Below the pieces are notes generated by a model that made no database searches, was not told where the DNA came from, and worked only from the letters and a program-made list of their open reading frames with translations. A DNA stretch of 64,000 nucleotides, from assembly GCF_900168065.1 (NCBI RefSeq), contig NZ_FUZZ01000001.1, positions 2,166,623 through 2,230,622 of the forward strand. The letters are read 5' to 3'. This DNA comes from Chitinophaga ginsengisegetis (GTDB lineage: Bacteria; Bacteroidota; Bacteroidia; Chitinophagales; Chitinophagaceae). The position numbers were made by a program, and so were the translations under genes. Shown piece after piece: positions 1 through 9,445 of the stretch (the first letter of the stretch is position 1; every line of letters begins with the position of its first letter).

Positions 1-117
1 ATCTAATGGTCCTTAATTAATTGCCATATCGCTAAATTTGCTTTAATTACAACCTTTAAACACCTCTGATATACATTAACATACTGTTTATCAATAATTT
101 ACAAGATTTTAATAACG

Positions 118-1671
118 ATGCCCAACAGTCAAACTGATGCTTTATTCATATTAATAAAAACCTTAACAAAAGCAGAAAAACGCAATTTTCAGCTGGCGTT
201 CAACAAAAACAACACCAAGGAAGACGTACTCTTTATCCAATTATTCACCACGCTGGACAAAATGAAAGAGTACGATGAAGAGCAGATACTGAAGAAAATA
301 ACGGATATCAAAAAGCAGCAGCTGTCGAATGTAAAAGCACATCTTTACAAACACCTGTTATCCAGTTTGCGGCAGTTATATAAACAAAAGGACCCCCTGA
401 TCGATCTGCGCGAGCAGCTGGATCATGCGCGGGTACTGTATAATAAAGGGCTGTACAACCAGAGCCTGAAGATCCTCGCCAAAGCCAAAACGATGGCACT
501 GGAGCAGGAAGAGGTGATGCTTACCTATGAAATTGTGGAGTTTGAAAAGCTGATTGAATCGAGGCATATCACGCGGAGCCTGGAGAACCGGGCAGAGGTG
601 CTGAGCGCCGAGTCCAGGCAGATAGAGCAGCAGCTCACCAATATCAGCCGCCTGTCTACCCTTTCCCTGCGGATGTATGGCCTGTATCTCAAACTGGGCC
701 ACGCCCGCAACGAGCGGGACGCCGAAATGGTAAAGTCCTTTTTTGAAAGCCAGCTGCCGTCTTTACAACATGCGCACATGAGCTTTTATGAAAAGGTGTA
801 CATGTACCAGGCATCGAGTTGGTACTACTATATTTTGCAGGACTTTGTCATGTATTACCGCTATACCCAGAAATGGGTGGACCTGTTCCGCAAATACCCC
901 TCCCTGCAGCAAACGGATATGGACCTGTATATTAAAGCGCAGCATAATTTACTGACCGCGCATTTTTATACCTCCAACTTTGAAAAGTTCAAGACCGCCC
1001 TGCAGGACCTGGAAGAATTTATCCGGGACAACCAGGATAACTTTCACGAAAACACCCGCACCTCTGCTTTTGTATACCTGTATACTGCCAAAATAAACCG
1101 CTACTTCCTGGAAGGCACGTTCAGCCAGGGTTTGGCGATGGTGCCGGAACTCGAAACAGAGATCAGCAGGCATACCCTGAAAATAGACCAGCACCGGGTG
1201 CTGGTATTTTACTATAAGATTGCCTGCTTATACTTTGGTAGCGGTGATAACAGCAAAGCCATTGTTTATCTTAATAAAATTATCAATTTAAAAATTGGTA
1301 ACCTCCGGGCAGATATCCAGTGTTTTGCGCGAATCCTGCACCTCATTGCACATTACGAACTGGAGAATTACAGCCTGGTGGAATACCTGATCAAATCTGT
1401 TTACCATTTCATCTCAAAACACAAGGATCTTGGTTTGGTGATGGAAGAAATTATGAAATTCCTCCGCCGTTATATTTACGCCAATCCAAAAGCATTACGC
1501 AATGCTTTCGTGGACCTGAAAGACCGGCTGGAGCAGATTTCGGAAGATCCGTATGAACGCCGTTCCTTCCTTTACCTGGATATTATTTCCTGGCTGGAAA
1601 GTAAAATCGAGAGCATACCGGTGCAGGAAGTTATTCACCGGAAATTTGTGAACAAAGAAAAACGCATTTAA
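118..1671 (+). CDS. Hypothetical helical-repeat protein, 517 aa
   Basis: I do not recognise this protein as a named family. It is soluble-looking, with no signal peptide or membrane segment. It is rich in Leu, Tyr, Lys and Glu, with amphipathic helices throughout (for example residues 95-130 and 195-300), the composition expected of TPR-like or other alpha-solenoid scaffolds. The N-terminus (residues 15-75) is strongly charged and begins with a segment containing TKAEKRNFQLAF. The start at 118 follows an AT-rich upstream region and is the first ATG of the open frame. The next gene begins 16 bases after the stop, so the two may be co-transcribed. Similar long hypothetical proteins are, from memory, common in Chitinophagaceae. 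A scaffolding or regulatory role would be a guess; the coding call itself is secure. Confidence 0.85.
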   Translation: MPNSQTDALFILIKTLTKAEKRNFQLAFNKNNTKEDVLFIQLFTTLDKMKEYDEEQILKKITDIKKQQLSNVKAHLYKHLLSSLRQLYKQKDPLIDLREQLDHARVLYNKGLYNQSLKILAKAKTMALEQEEVMLTYEIVEFEKLIESRHITRSLENRAEVLSAESRQIEQQLTNISRLSTLSLRMYGLYLKLGHARNERDAEMVKSFFESQLPSLQHAHMSFYEKVYMYQASSWYYYILQDFVMYYRYTQKWVDLFRKYPSLQQTDMDLYIKAQHNLLTAHFYTSNFEKFKTALQDLEEFIRDNQDNFHENTRTSAFVYLYTAKINRYFLEGTFSQGLAMVPELETEISRHTLKIDQHRVLVFYYKIACLYFGSGDNSKAIVYLNKIINLKIGNLRADIQCFARILHLIAHYELENYSLVEYLIKSVYHFISKHKDLGLVMEEIMKFLRRYIYANPKALRNAFVDLKDRLEQISEDPYERRSFLYLDIISWLESKIESIPVQEVIHRKFVNKEKRI

Positions 1672-1687
1672 ATAAATATACGAGCAT

Positions 1688-2266
1688 ATGTCTGCTGAAA
1701 AACACTATCATTTCGTTGCCATTTCCGGCAGTTTACGGAAAGGCTCCTACAACACAATGGCGCTGAAAGCACTGCAAAAACTATGTCCTTCAAACATCAC
1801 AGTAGAGCAGGTATTTTTTGATACAATACCGATGTACAATGCGGACCTGCATACCGAGCAGTTGCCGGAAGAAGTAGTGCCGCTGGTACATAAGATTAAG
1901 GAATCGGATGGGGTGATCATTGTTTCACCGGAATACAACTACTCTATACCCGGCGCCCTGAAAAACGCGATAGACGTGGTTTCCAGGCACCCCGACAAAC
2001 CATTCAGCGAAAAGGCCGTAGCTATTATGGGCGCATCGCAGGGGCAGATCGGCACCGCCAGGATGCAATATCATTTACGGCAGGTAATGGTGTTCCTGAA
2101 TGCGTTTGTGATCAACAAACCAGAGATCATGATCGGCAACGCCCAGCATAAATTTGATACTGATGGCAACCTGACAGATGAACTGGCCATTAAACAGATA
2201 CCACAGCTGTTGCTTTCACTGGCGCGGCTGAGCGACAAAATGGGTCATGAACCTGTTTCTATATAA
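1688..2266 (+). CDS. NADPH-dependent FMN reductase family protein
   Basis: A 192-residue flavodoxin-fold oxidoreductase of the SsuE/ChrR (NADPH-dependent FMN reductase) family, which reduces FMN, quinones or chromate-like acceptors with NAD(P)H in the cytoplasm. The N-terminal phosphate-binding loop ISGSLRKGSYN (residues 13-23) and the motif SPEYNYSIPGALKNAIDV (about 79-96) are hallmarks of the family. The length is typical. The physiological acceptor cannot be told from sequence. It starts 16 bases after the preceding unknown gene. Its last 22 bases overlap the end of the convergent membrane-protein gene, so no intergenic terminator exists there. Confidence 0.88.
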   Translation: MSAEKHYHFVAISGSLRKGSYNTMALKALQKLCPSNITVEQVFFDTIPMYNADLHTEQLPEEVVPLVHKIKESDGVIIVSPEYNYSIPGALKNAIDVVSRHPDKPFSEKAVAIMGASQGQIGTARMQYHLRQVMVFLNAFVINKPEIMIGNAQHKFDTDGNLTDELAIKQIPQLLLSLARLSDKMGHEPVSI

Positions 2267-3372
2267 GGTTCGTAGGTACGATATTTTGTAAAGAAGATAA
2301 TGGCCGATGCTGTCTGTAACAACAGTACAGCCGGCCATTCATAATGTCCGAGTATCATGAACAGCACAATGAAAGAAGTAAGCATGGTATAACGTACATG
2401 CACCTCCGGATTCATTTTCGGGAAAAACAATAGGGTACGGAACAGGATCATTAATGACAATGCCGTGCAGAAAACTGTTATCAGTCCCCACGGTGTTGTT
2501 TTCGTATATGCATTAGCGGTAATGATGATCATCTCCGGTAAAAAAGTAATCACATACACTCCCACCAGCCGCATATAATGGGTGAACAAACTAACAGGAA
2601 GATTTTCCATGAAATTGAGGTACGTGTCATCAAACGCGCGATGATGCACCATCAGCTGCATATGCGACAGCACGCTGATCATAACGCCCAGCTGCAATCC
2701 GCGTAGATCAAAATAATCCCCTCTTGCCATAATAAGGAATGTAAGCCACAACACCCCTGCGGAAAACAGTTTCGTGCTCACAATACGACGGGGAAAATTG
2801 GTAAACAGTTCATACAGGAAAAACAGTACCGGCGGCTTCGTAAAGTGGCGGTTAATCCAGCGTTGCAGGTGGCCGGTAAAAAAGATCACATCGGGTTGCT
2901 CCAGCTTTCTTTCATATAACGCCAACGGCCATATGCAATTGGCAATATTAACAACGGCGATGATCACTGCCTGTGGATAATATCCCTGTTGAACAGCAAT
3001 AACAAGTGCAATCGCCACATACACCAGTACCGGCATATAAATAGCAGTATGAAGCCGCAGCCAGATGATGCGGCGGGCCGGTTTGGCGATGCTGCCCATG
3101 GTAGGATACAGGAAATCATATCCCTGCAGCTGAAAGGTTTTCAGCATAAAGCCCACGCATTTGAGTGCGTAGGAAGTCCACAGCAGGAGCACCAGGACCA
3201 GGAACGTATAATTGCCCAGGAACCCGAGCATCAATCCCTTATGATAGGCGAGCAGGTTGGCGCCATTTACCACGCCGAACAGCAGGTAAAACAGTACCAG
3301 GAAAAAGCCCGTATTCTGAATATAGAACCGTTGTGTGAATATCTTACTGAGTATCGCTGAGGTGGTACGCAT
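2245..3372 (-). CDS. Multi-pass membrane protein, probable ABC permease
   Basis: A 375-residue integral membrane protein with roughly eight to ten hydrophobic segments (for example residues about 20-45, 50-70, 110-130, 135-150, 205-220 and 300-345). No named motif was recognised. Its start lies one base from the stop of the ABC ATPase gene upstream on the same strand, which makes it the obvious membrane partner of that ATPase in a two-gene exporter or ABC-2-like system. The substrate is unknown. The 3' end overlaps the convergent FMN reductase gene by 22 bp. Confidence 0.8.
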   Translation of the reverse strand: MRTTSAILSKIFTQRFYIQNTGFFLVLFYLLFGVVNGANLLAYHKGLMLGFLGNYTFLVLVLLLWTSYALKCVGFMLKTFQLQGYDFLYPTMGSIAKPARRIIWLRLHTAIYMPVLVYVAIALVIAVQQGYYPQAVIIAVVNIANCIWPLALYERKLEQPDVIFFTGHLQRWINRHFTKPPVLFFLYELFTNFPRRIVSTKLFSAGVLWLTFLIMARGDYFDLRGLQLGVMISVLSHMQLMVHHRAFDDTYLNFMENLPVSLFTHYMRLVGVYVITFLPEMIIITANAYTKTTPWGLITVFCTALSLMILFRTLLFFPKMNPEVHVRYTMLTSFIVLFMILGHYEWPAVLLLQTASAIIFFTKYRTYEPYIETGS

Positions 3373-3373
3373 G

Positions 3374-4015
3374 TTAGCTGAGCGTAATGTTTTTATGAGC
3401 TACTTTCAGTGTGCCCGTTACCGTTAATTCTTCCTCATCCAGTGGCTGGTGGGAAGTAATACAAAAGGAAACGCCTTTGGCGCTGTATTCACGGATCAGG
3501 TCGTACAAAACGGCCAGTGCGCGGGTGTCTATGGTAATCAGGGGTTCGTCCAGCAGGATGAGGGCCGGAGTGCCGGTGAAGGCCAGCAGCAGGGATAATT
3601 TCTTCAGCATGCCGCTCGAATAGCTGCTTACCGGGTTATTCACAAATATATGTACCCCCAGCTTTTCGCTGATGGCCCGGATCTCTTCCGGGTTCCCTCC
3701 TTTTGTGTTGAGGTAAAGCTCCAGTAAATCGCGGCCGGTGAGGAAAGAGGGATAAAGGGGTTCCGCTTCTGCGTAGTTGATCAGGCGGCGGAACTGTACC
3801 GGGTGTTCCCGGCTGCTCACCTTTCCCTGCAGCAATATCTCCCCTTTGAAAGGGATTAAGCCCGCCATTACCTTCATGCAGGTGGTTTTGCCGGCGCCGT
3901 TCTCCCCCTGCAGCCAGTAAATGCCGGCGGGCAGCTCCAGTCGGGCAATATCCAGGATGGGTACATCCTGGTAGTTCTTCTTGACAGCATGAAGGGCAAT
4001 AACCGGATCGGGCAT
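3374..4015 (-). CDS. ABC transporter ATP-binding protein
   Basis: A 213-residue ABC ATPase. Walker A GENGAGKTT is at about residues 38-46, the signature YSSGMLKKLSLLLAF at about 127-141, Walker B ALILLDEP at about 146-153, and the switch histidine in ITSHQ near residue 189. It is short and has a single domain, like ABC-2-type exporter ATPases. It would bind and hydrolyse ATP on the cytoplasmic face and drive the membrane protein encoded directly downstream (one-base gap). The substrate is unknown. ATP-dependent transport is family knowledge; the pairing is inferred from gene adjacency. Confidence 0.88.
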   Translation of the reverse strand: MPDPVIALHAVKKNYQDVPILDIARLELPAGIYWLQGENGAGKTTCMKVMAGLIPFKGEILLQGKVSSREHPVQFRRLINYAEAEPLYPSFLTGRDLLELYLNTKGGNPEEIRAISEKLGVHIFVNNPVSSYSSGMLKKLSLLLAFTGTPALILLDEPLITIDTRALAVLYDLIREYSAKGVSFCITSHQPLDEEELTVTGTLKVAHKNITLS

Positions 4016-4459
4016 ATGAAAAAGCTTAAAACTGTAAATATGAAAAATTCTCGCATATATATCTAAAGAAGGTTATCTTTTTAACAAAAATTTTCCGGGT
4101 ACATTTTTATACTGACCATCATACATTTAGCCGTAGCAGTTAAAAAATTATCATATAAGCCAGATTTTCACGTTCTCCTTTTCACATGCTAATCATATTA
4201 CATATGCACAAGGTGCAAAACCCGTGAAACACGCATTGCCACTATACTCCCATTAAAGTTGTATATCTTTTCCACACCTGTTGAAAACTATATCGGGCAT
4301 GCCTTACCCGGATGCTTACATTTGTAATCCTGAGCGTATGGATTTTTAGGAAACAGAAACATGGAAATGGGATTTGTGGGCAAGAGAAGTGAGATTTCGG
4401 TATGCTGACCCCAAAAGAAAAACCAAAAACCTTCGACAGTACCCATAAAATAATTAAAG
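4016..4459. other. 444-bp intergenic region before nrdB
   Basis: An AT-rich divergent intergenic region between the ABC ATPase gene (minus) and nrdB (plus). It presumably carries both promoters. I see a good Bacteroidota -7 match (4317-4324) with no convincing -33 partner. I found no clear pair of NrdR boxes, although AT-rich fragments such as CACTATACT (about 4239-4247) recall half of one. The nrdB mRNA would have a 5' leader of about 130 nt if transcribed from the noted -7 element. No ORF or riboswitch was recognised. Confidence 0.5.
4317..4324 (+). promoter_or_regulatory. Candidate -7 element (TAcaTTTG) for nrdBA
   Basis: TACATTTG matches the Bacteroidota sigma-A -7 consensus TAnnTTTG. 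No TTG lies at the usual 17-23 bp upstream distance, so the call rests on one element only. Confidence 0.35.
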
Positions 4460-5434
4460 ATGAGTAACGAGAATGAAATTCTTTTAAAAGAGAACAAGGA
4501 CCGTTTTGTGCTATTGCCGATCAAATACCCGAAAATCTGGGAGCAATACAAAAAGCATGAAGCAAGTTTCTGGACAGCAGAAGAAATAGATTTAAGCAGT
4601 GATCTTAAGGATTGGGCAGGACTGAATGATGGAGAACGTCATTTTATTTCTCACGTACTGGCATTCTTCGCCGCCAGCGACGGGATCGTTAATGAGAACC
4701 TGGCAGTAAACTTTATGAGTGAAGTACAGATCCCGGAAGCCCGGTGTTTTTACGGCTTCCAGATCATGATGGAAAACATCCACTCTGAAACATATGCATT
4801 GCTGATTGATACTTATGTAAAAGATGCAGCAGAAAAAGATCGTTTGTTCCACGCTATCGACACCGTACCTGCGGTAAAGAAAAAAGCAGAATGGGCATTA
4901 CGCTGGATTGAGAACGGCAACTTCGCAGAACGCCTGGTGGCATTTGCCGCCGTGGAAGGTATTTTCTTCAGCGGTAGCTTCTGCTCTATTTTCTGGTTAA
5001 AGAAAAGAGGACTGATGCCGGGATTAACCTTCTCCAATGAGCTGATCAGCCGGGATGAAGGACTGCACTGCGAATTCGCGTGCCTGCTTTACAGCATGCT
5101 GGAAAACAAACTGAGTGAAGAACAGGTACACAACATCATCCGTGATGCCGTGAGCTATGAAAAAGAATTTATCACAGAAGCCCTGCCGGTTGGACTGATC
5201 GGCATGAACGCCGAACTGATGTCGCAATACATTGAATTTGTGGCAGACAGATGGATCGGTGAACTGGGCTACACCAAGATATTTAATGCGTCTAATCCGT
5301 TTGACTTCATGGAAATGATTTCCTTGCAGGGTAAGACCAACTTCTTTGAAAAACGTGTGGGAGATTACCAGAAATCCGGCGTAATGGGTGGTACAAAAGA
5401 ATCACAGACATTCAGCCTGGAAGAAGATTTTTAA
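4460..5434 (+). CDS. nrdB: Class Ia ribonucleotide reductase, small subunit
   Basis: A 324-residue R2 subunit that houses the di-iron/tyrosyl radical used by NrdA to reduce ribonucleoside diphosphates for DNA synthesis. Visible ligands are Asp74 in [12 protein letters not shown], Glu105 and His108 in [10 protein letters not shown], and the probable radical Tyr112. The second-half motif [16 protein letters not shown] supplies the remaining Glu/His ligands. The C-terminal tail ending FSLEEDF is the type that docks to the large subunit. The sequence resembles eukaryotic R2 strikingly (for example GIFFSGSF and [20 protein letters not shown]), as known for the NrdAe/Be group. nrdA follows 38 bp downstream in an nrdB-nrdA order. 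Confidence 0.97.
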   Translation: MSNENEILLKENKDRFVLLPIKYPKIWEQYKKHEASFWTAEEIDLSSDLKDWAGLNDGERHFISHVLAFFAASDGIVNENLAVNFMSEVQIPEARCFYGFQIMMENIHSETYALLIDTYVKDAAEKDRLFHAIDTVPAVKKKAEWALRWIENGNFAERLVAFAAVEGIFFSGSFCSIFWLKKRGLMPGLTFSNELISRDEGLHCEFACLLYSMLENKLSEEQVHNIIRDAVSYEKEFITEALPVGLIGMNAELMSQYIEFVADRWIGELGYTKIFNASNPFDFMEMISLQGKTNFFEKRVGDYQKSGVMGGTKESQTFSLEEDF

Positions 5435-5472
5435 AACATTTTGAATTACTAACCTCTTAAATTCGCAAACCC

Positions 5473-7845
5473 ATGTTCGTAATCAAAAGAGATGGAAGGA
5501 AAGAAGCAGTGAAGTTCGATAAAATCACTGCGCGTATTGAAAAACTATGCTATGGTTTCAATACAGAATATGTAGATGCCATAGACGTAGCGAAAAAAGT
5601 GATACAAGGTTTGTACGATGGTGTAACCACCAGCGAACTCGACAACCTGGCTGCCGAAACGGCCGCCTCCCTTACTACGAAACACCCGGATTACGCCCTG
5701 CTGGCTTCCCGCATAGCAGTAAGTAACCTGCATAAGAATACCATCAAGTCGTTTTCCAAAACGATGAAGAAACTGTATGATTATATTGATCCCAAAACCG
5801 GCAAAAATGCAGCGCTGCTGTCTGACGACGTTTGGGAAATCATCAGGAAGAATGCAGAGATCCTGGATTCCAGCATCATCTACGACCGCGACTTTGCTTT
5901 TGACTACTTCGGTTTCAAAACACTGGAACGTTCTTACCTGCTGAAAACAGACGGTAAAGTACAGGAACGCCCGCAGCATATGCTGATGCGCGTATCTGTC
6001 GGCATTCACAAAGAAGATATTGAGTCTGCCATCAAAACATACAACCTGATGAGTGAGCGCTGGTTTACACATGCCACGCCTACCCTGTTCAACGCAGGCA
6101 CTCCAAAACCGCAGATGTCTTCCTGCTTCCTGCTCACCATGCAGGACGACAGCATCGAAGGTATTTACGATACCCTGAAACAAACGGCTAAAATTTCACA
6201 AAGTGCCGGCGGTATCGGTTTAAGCATTCATAATATCCGCGCTACAGGATCTTACATCAGCGGTACCAACGGTACTTCCAATGGTATCATCCCTATGCTG
6301 CGCGTGTTCAATGATACTGCACGTTACGTGGATCAGGGCGGTGGTAAACGCAAAGGCGCTTTCGCTATCTACCTGGAACCATGGCATGCCGACATCTACG
6401 AATTCCTGGATCTGCGCAAGAACCACGGTAAAGAAGAAATGCGCGCCCGCGACCTCTTCTACGCCCTCTGGATGCCAGACCTGTTCATGAAACGTGTAGA
6501 ATCCAATGGCGACTGGTCATTGTTCTGCCCGCACGAAGCGCCAGGACTGCATGAATGCTGGGGCGATGAGTTTGAAGCCCTGTACGCACAATACGAACAG
6601 GAAGGACGCGCCCGTAAAACAGTAAAGGCTCAGGATCTCTGGTTTGCCATCCTCGATGCGCAAATCGAAACCGGTAACCCTTACCTGCTGTATAAAGATG
6701 CAGCCAACCGCAAATCCAACCAGCAGAACCTGGGTACCATCAAAAGTTCCAACCTGTGCACTGAAATCATCGAGTATACCGATTCAGATGAAGTGGCCGT
6801 TTGTAACCTGGCGTCCCTGGCACTGCCACGCTTCGTAATTGATGGTAAATTTGATCACCAGAAATTATACGAAGTAACCTACCAGGCTACCCTGAACCTC
6901 AACAAAATCATCGATAACAACTACTACCCTATCGAAGAGGCCAGACGCAGTAACATGCGCCACCGCCCAGTAGGACTGGGTGTACAAGGTCTTGCTGATG
7001 CGTTCATCCTGATGCGTTATCCGTTTGAAAGCGATGAAGCGAAAAAACTGAACAGCGAAATATTTGAAACCATCTACTTCGCCGGTTTAAGCGCTTCCAA
7101 CGATCTCGCAAAAGTAGACGGCGCCTACGAAACCTTCAAAGGCTCCCCTGCTTCCAAAGGTATCCTCCAGTTTGATATGTGGGATGTGAAACCTTCCGCA
7201 CGCTGGGATTGGGAAACCCTGAAAAAATCAATTGTGAAAGACGGTATCCGCAACTCACTGCTGCTGGCGCCAATGCCTACCGCTTCCACTTCGCAGATCC
7301 TCGGTAACAACGAGTGCTTTGAACCATACACTTCCAACATCTACACCCGTCGTGTACTGAGTGGCGAGTTTGTAGTGGTAAACAAACACCTGCTGAAAGA
7401 CCTGGTAGAACTGGGACTGTGGGATAATGACATGAAAACAAAGATTATTTCACACAATGGCTCTATCCAGAACATTGCTGAAATACCTGCAAATATTAAA
7501 GAACTGTACAAAACAGTTTGGGAAATCAAACAACGTAACCTCATTGATATGGCGGCTGACCGCGGAGCTTTCATCTGCCAGTCACAATCACTGAACCTGT
7601 TCGTTGATACTCCTACTACCGGTAAACTTACCTCCATGCACTTCTACGCCTGGAAGAAGGGTCTGAAAACCGGTATGTACTACCTGCGTACTCAGGCAGC
7701 CACTCAGGCGGTTCAGTTTACCGTGGAAAAACAAGGCGGTCAGCAAATCCAACCAATGGTTGCTACCAGTGGCAATGCAGAAGAAGAAATAGTAGTGGGT
7801 GCAGTTTGCACAATGGAAGAAGGTTGCGTTACCTGCAGTGCATAA
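5473..7845 (+). CDS. nrdA: Class Ia ribonucleotide reductase, large subunit
   Basis: A 790-residue catalytic R1 subunit that converts NDPs to dNDPs with NrdB. An N-terminal ATP-cone (residues 1-95, starting [15 protein letters not shown]) implies dATP/ATP overall activity control. The 10-stranded barrel carries the active-site motif NLCTE with thiyl Cys429. The finger-loop region includes [15 protein letters not shown]. The C-terminus ends with the redox pair C785-V-T-C788, which re-reduces the active site and is recharged by thioredoxin or glutaredoxin. Segments such as [17 protein letters not shown] and [20 protein letters not shown] are close to eukaryotic RRM1. It follows nrdB and ends at a strong terminator. 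Confidence 0.97.
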   Translation: MFVIKRDGRKEAVKFDKITARIEKLCYGFNTEYVDAIDVAKKVIQGLYDGVTTSELDNLAAETAASLTTKHPDYALLASRIAVSNLHKNTIKSFSKTMKKLYDYIDPKTGKNAALLSDDVWEIIRKNAEILDSSIIYDRDFAFDYFGFKTLERSYLLKTDGKVQERPQHMLMRVSVGIHKEDIESAIKTYNLMSERWFTHATPTLFNAGTPKPQMSSCFLLTMQDDSIEGIYDTLKQTAKISQSAGGIGLSIHNIRATGSYISGTNGTSNGIIPMLRVFNDTARYVDQGGGKRKGAFAIYLEPWHADIYEFLDLRKNHGKEEMRARDLFYALWMPDLFMKRVESNGDWSLFCPHEAPGLHECWGDEFEALYAQYEQEGRARKTVKAQDLWFAILDAQIETGNPYLLYKDAANRKSNQQNLGTIKSSNLCTEIIEYTDSDEVAVCNLASLALPRFVIDGKFDHQKLYEVTYQATLNLNKIIDNNYYPIEEARRSNMRHRPVGLGVQGLADAFILMRYPFESDEAKKLNSEIFETIYFAGLSASNDLAKVDGAYETFKGSPASKGILQFDMWDVKPSARWDWETLKKSIVKDGIRNSLLLAPMPTASTSQILGNNECFEPYTSNIYTRRVLSGEFVVVNKHLLKDLVELGLWDNDMKTKIISHNGSIQNIAEIPANIKELYKTVWEIKQRNLIDMAADRGAFICQSQSLNLFVDTPTTGKLTSMHFYAWKKGLKTGMYYLRTQAATQAVQFTVEKQGGQQIQPMVATSGNAEEEIVVGAVCTMEEGCVTCSA

Positions 7846-7868
7846 GGGTTTATGTAAGTATAAATGCG

Positions 7869-7900
7869 AATCCCTGGCCAAATGGCCAGGGATTTTTTTT
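7869..7900 (+). terminator. Rho-independent terminator after nrdA
   Basis: An 11-bp perfect stem (7869-7879 with 7884-7894), a 4-nt loop and a run of T follow the nrdA stop by 24 bases. It lies between nrdA and the convergent AraC gene. Confidence 0.9.
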
Positions 7901-7903
7901 GTA

Positions 7904-8722
7904 TTAATAACGTCTTCCCGGCTTCGTTGTACAAAACTCTTTCCGGGCAATCTGCTTAATAAACGTCTCCGGTGAAGTTCCCAGGTAATGCTGGAAATCT
8001 TTTATTAAATGGCTCTGGTCGTGATACCCGAAATCATGGATCAGATCAAACCAGTCGATCGTATCCGCAGCATTATGCTCTATATTGTTAATCACCTGCT
8101 TGAAGCGCAGAAACCGCAGCATTTCTTTGGGAGAATAGCCTACATATTTTTTAAACCGCAGCTGCACGGTACGTTCAGACAGGTCTGCATCCGCCGCTAT
8201 GGCTTTGGCCGGCTGGATCAGCGGCTCATTAAAATAATCAGCCCCGTTAAGCAGCGGCAATGCTCCTTCTTCTGCCGGATAGGTAGCCGTGGAGATATAA
8301 TCCTTTAGCAGGTCTACCCTTTCTGCTGAAGAAGGTGTTCTTTTCAATACTTCCCACAAATCATCCAACTGATGTAACTGTTCGGCATTAAGGGCATCTG
8401 CCGGTACCTGGAACAGCCGGTAAAAACCATCCAGGTTAAACACCACGGCCAACAGGTCCGTTTCCGGCAGCAACTCGTAGTTCAACATCTTCCTTAAAGG
8501 CCCTAAAACAGCCACTTTATCTATCTGCATACTGCCCAGCAGGTCTGCGGCAAAAGAGAACCGCACAGGAGCGCCAAAATTGAACAGCAGCATCATTTCA
8601 TAGTTAGGCGACAGGTGCGCAGTGGTGGTAACGAAATCCCCGCCGGATTGCATCACGTAAAAGTGCTTCACAATGTCCGACAATGGCGGCGAAACTTCGA
8701 AATGTGTACCTGCAAATGCCAT
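7904..8722 (-). CDS. AraC-family transcriptional regulator
   Basis: A 272-residue regulator. The C-terminal part (about residues 165-265) holds the two helix-turn-helix motifs of the AraC/XylS family, including LSERTVQLRFKKYVGYSPKE and FGYHDQSHLIKDFQHYLGTS. The N-terminal 150 residues resemble the sensor domain often attached to Bacteroidota AraC proteins (PNYEMMLLFNFG, then a beta-rich segment). The ligand is unknown. It lies 9 bp downstream of trmH on the same strand, so the two are probably co-transcribed. It ends near the nrdA terminator. Confidence 0.9.
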   Translation of the reverse strand: MAFAGTHFEVSPPLSDIVKHFYVMQSGGDFVTTTAHLSPNYEMMLLFNFGAPVRFSFAADLLGSMQIDKVAVLGPLRKMLNYELLPETDLLAVVFNLDGFYRLFQVPADALNAEQLHQLDDLWEVLKRTPSSAERVDLLKDYISTATYPAEEGALPLLNGADYFNEPLIQPAKAIAADADLSERTVQLRFKKYVGYSPKEMLRFLRFKQVINNIEHNAADTIDWFDLIHDFGYHDQSHLIKDFQHYLGTSPETFIKQIARKEFCTTKPGRRY

Positions 8723-8731
8723 AAGGAGCGG

Positions 8732-9337
8732 TTAATTTTCTTCTTCCAGATCTTCAGCTTTGAATCCCCATTCAGTCAATAGCGTCTGATATTGTTCTTC
8801 CGGCAATCCCTGTGTGTTGTAATGCCCTGCAATGGTTTTCTGGCGCATGGCCTCATAAATACTCACCGCGCAGGCTACCGAAATATTTAACGAACGGATA
8901 ATACCCATCTGCGGAATAATAAAATTACCATCTGCCATTGCCCTGGCGGCATCGCTCACACCATTCTGCTCATTACCAAATACCAATGCCACAGAGCCAC
9001 TGAAGTCAATATCGTAAAGACTCACCGCATCCGCGGCCAGATGCGTGGTTAATATCTTATCATACTTACTACGTAACGCGGCAAAGCAATCTGCTGCATT
9101 ATCAAAATCATGTATTGTGAGCCATTGTTTGGCACTGCTGCTGCTTCTGTGGCCCCAGTTCTTTATCCGTGGCGCTTTTGATGTGATGATATAAATATCC
9201 TGTATCCCTACAGCATCGCATGTACGCATCACCGCCGACACATTATGAGGGTCCTGTACATCCTCCAGCACTACAGTTAAATTTGCCTGCCGCCTGCCCA
9301 GTACAGCTAATAATTTTTCTCTTCTTTCCGGTGTCAT
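8732..9337 (-). CDS. trmH: tRNA (guanosine-2'-O)-methyltransferase, SpoU/TrmH family
   Basis: A SpoU-type SPOUT methyltransferase that probably adds the 2'-O-methyl group to G18 in the tRNA D-loop using SAM. The three family motifs are present: VLEDVQDPHNVSAVMRTCDA (motif 1), VALVFGNEQNGVSDAA (motif 2) and IPQMGIIRSLNISVACAVSI (motif 3). The start at 9337 (MTPERREKLL) is chosen over the longer frame because it matches TrmH N-termini. A candidate -7 element sits just upstream at 9354-9361, inside the longer frame. The protein is then 201 aa. It is likely co-transcribed with the AraC gene. Confidence 0.9.
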   Translation of the reverse strand: MTPERREKLLAVLGRRQANLTVVLEDVQDPHNVSAVMRTCDAVGIQDIYIITSKAPRIKNWGHRSSSSAKQWLTIHDFDNAADCFAALRSKYDKILTTHLAADAVSLYDIDFSGSVALVFGNEQNGVSDAARAMADGNFIIPQMGIIRSLNISVACAVSIYEAMRQKTIAGHYNTQGLPEEQYQTLLTEWGFKAEDLEEEN

Positions 9338-9353
9338 ACGCTGAATATTAACG

Positions 9354-9361
9354 CAAAAATA
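9354..9361 (-). promoter_or_regulatory. Candidate -7 element for trmH
   Basis: The minus strand reads TATTTTTG, a match to TAnnTTTG, 17 bp before the chosen trmH start. No TTG was found at the right distance upstream. Confidence 0.35.
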
Positions 9362-9445
9362 CGAAATAGTGCAGAGATGGTCCTGCACCCGCATTTCCTC
9401 GTTTACACATTATGCTTATCTTCACTCCCAAAATATAAAAAACCT

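Noticed and set aside
4230..4300. Possible NrdR boxes before nrdB
   Set aside because: AT-rich fragments resemble half-boxes, but no pair matches the consensus palindrome with the required spacing.
4288..4551. 87-codon ORF opposite the nrdB leader
   Set aside because: It overlaps the nrdB start on the opposite strand and is a shadow of AT-rich sequence.
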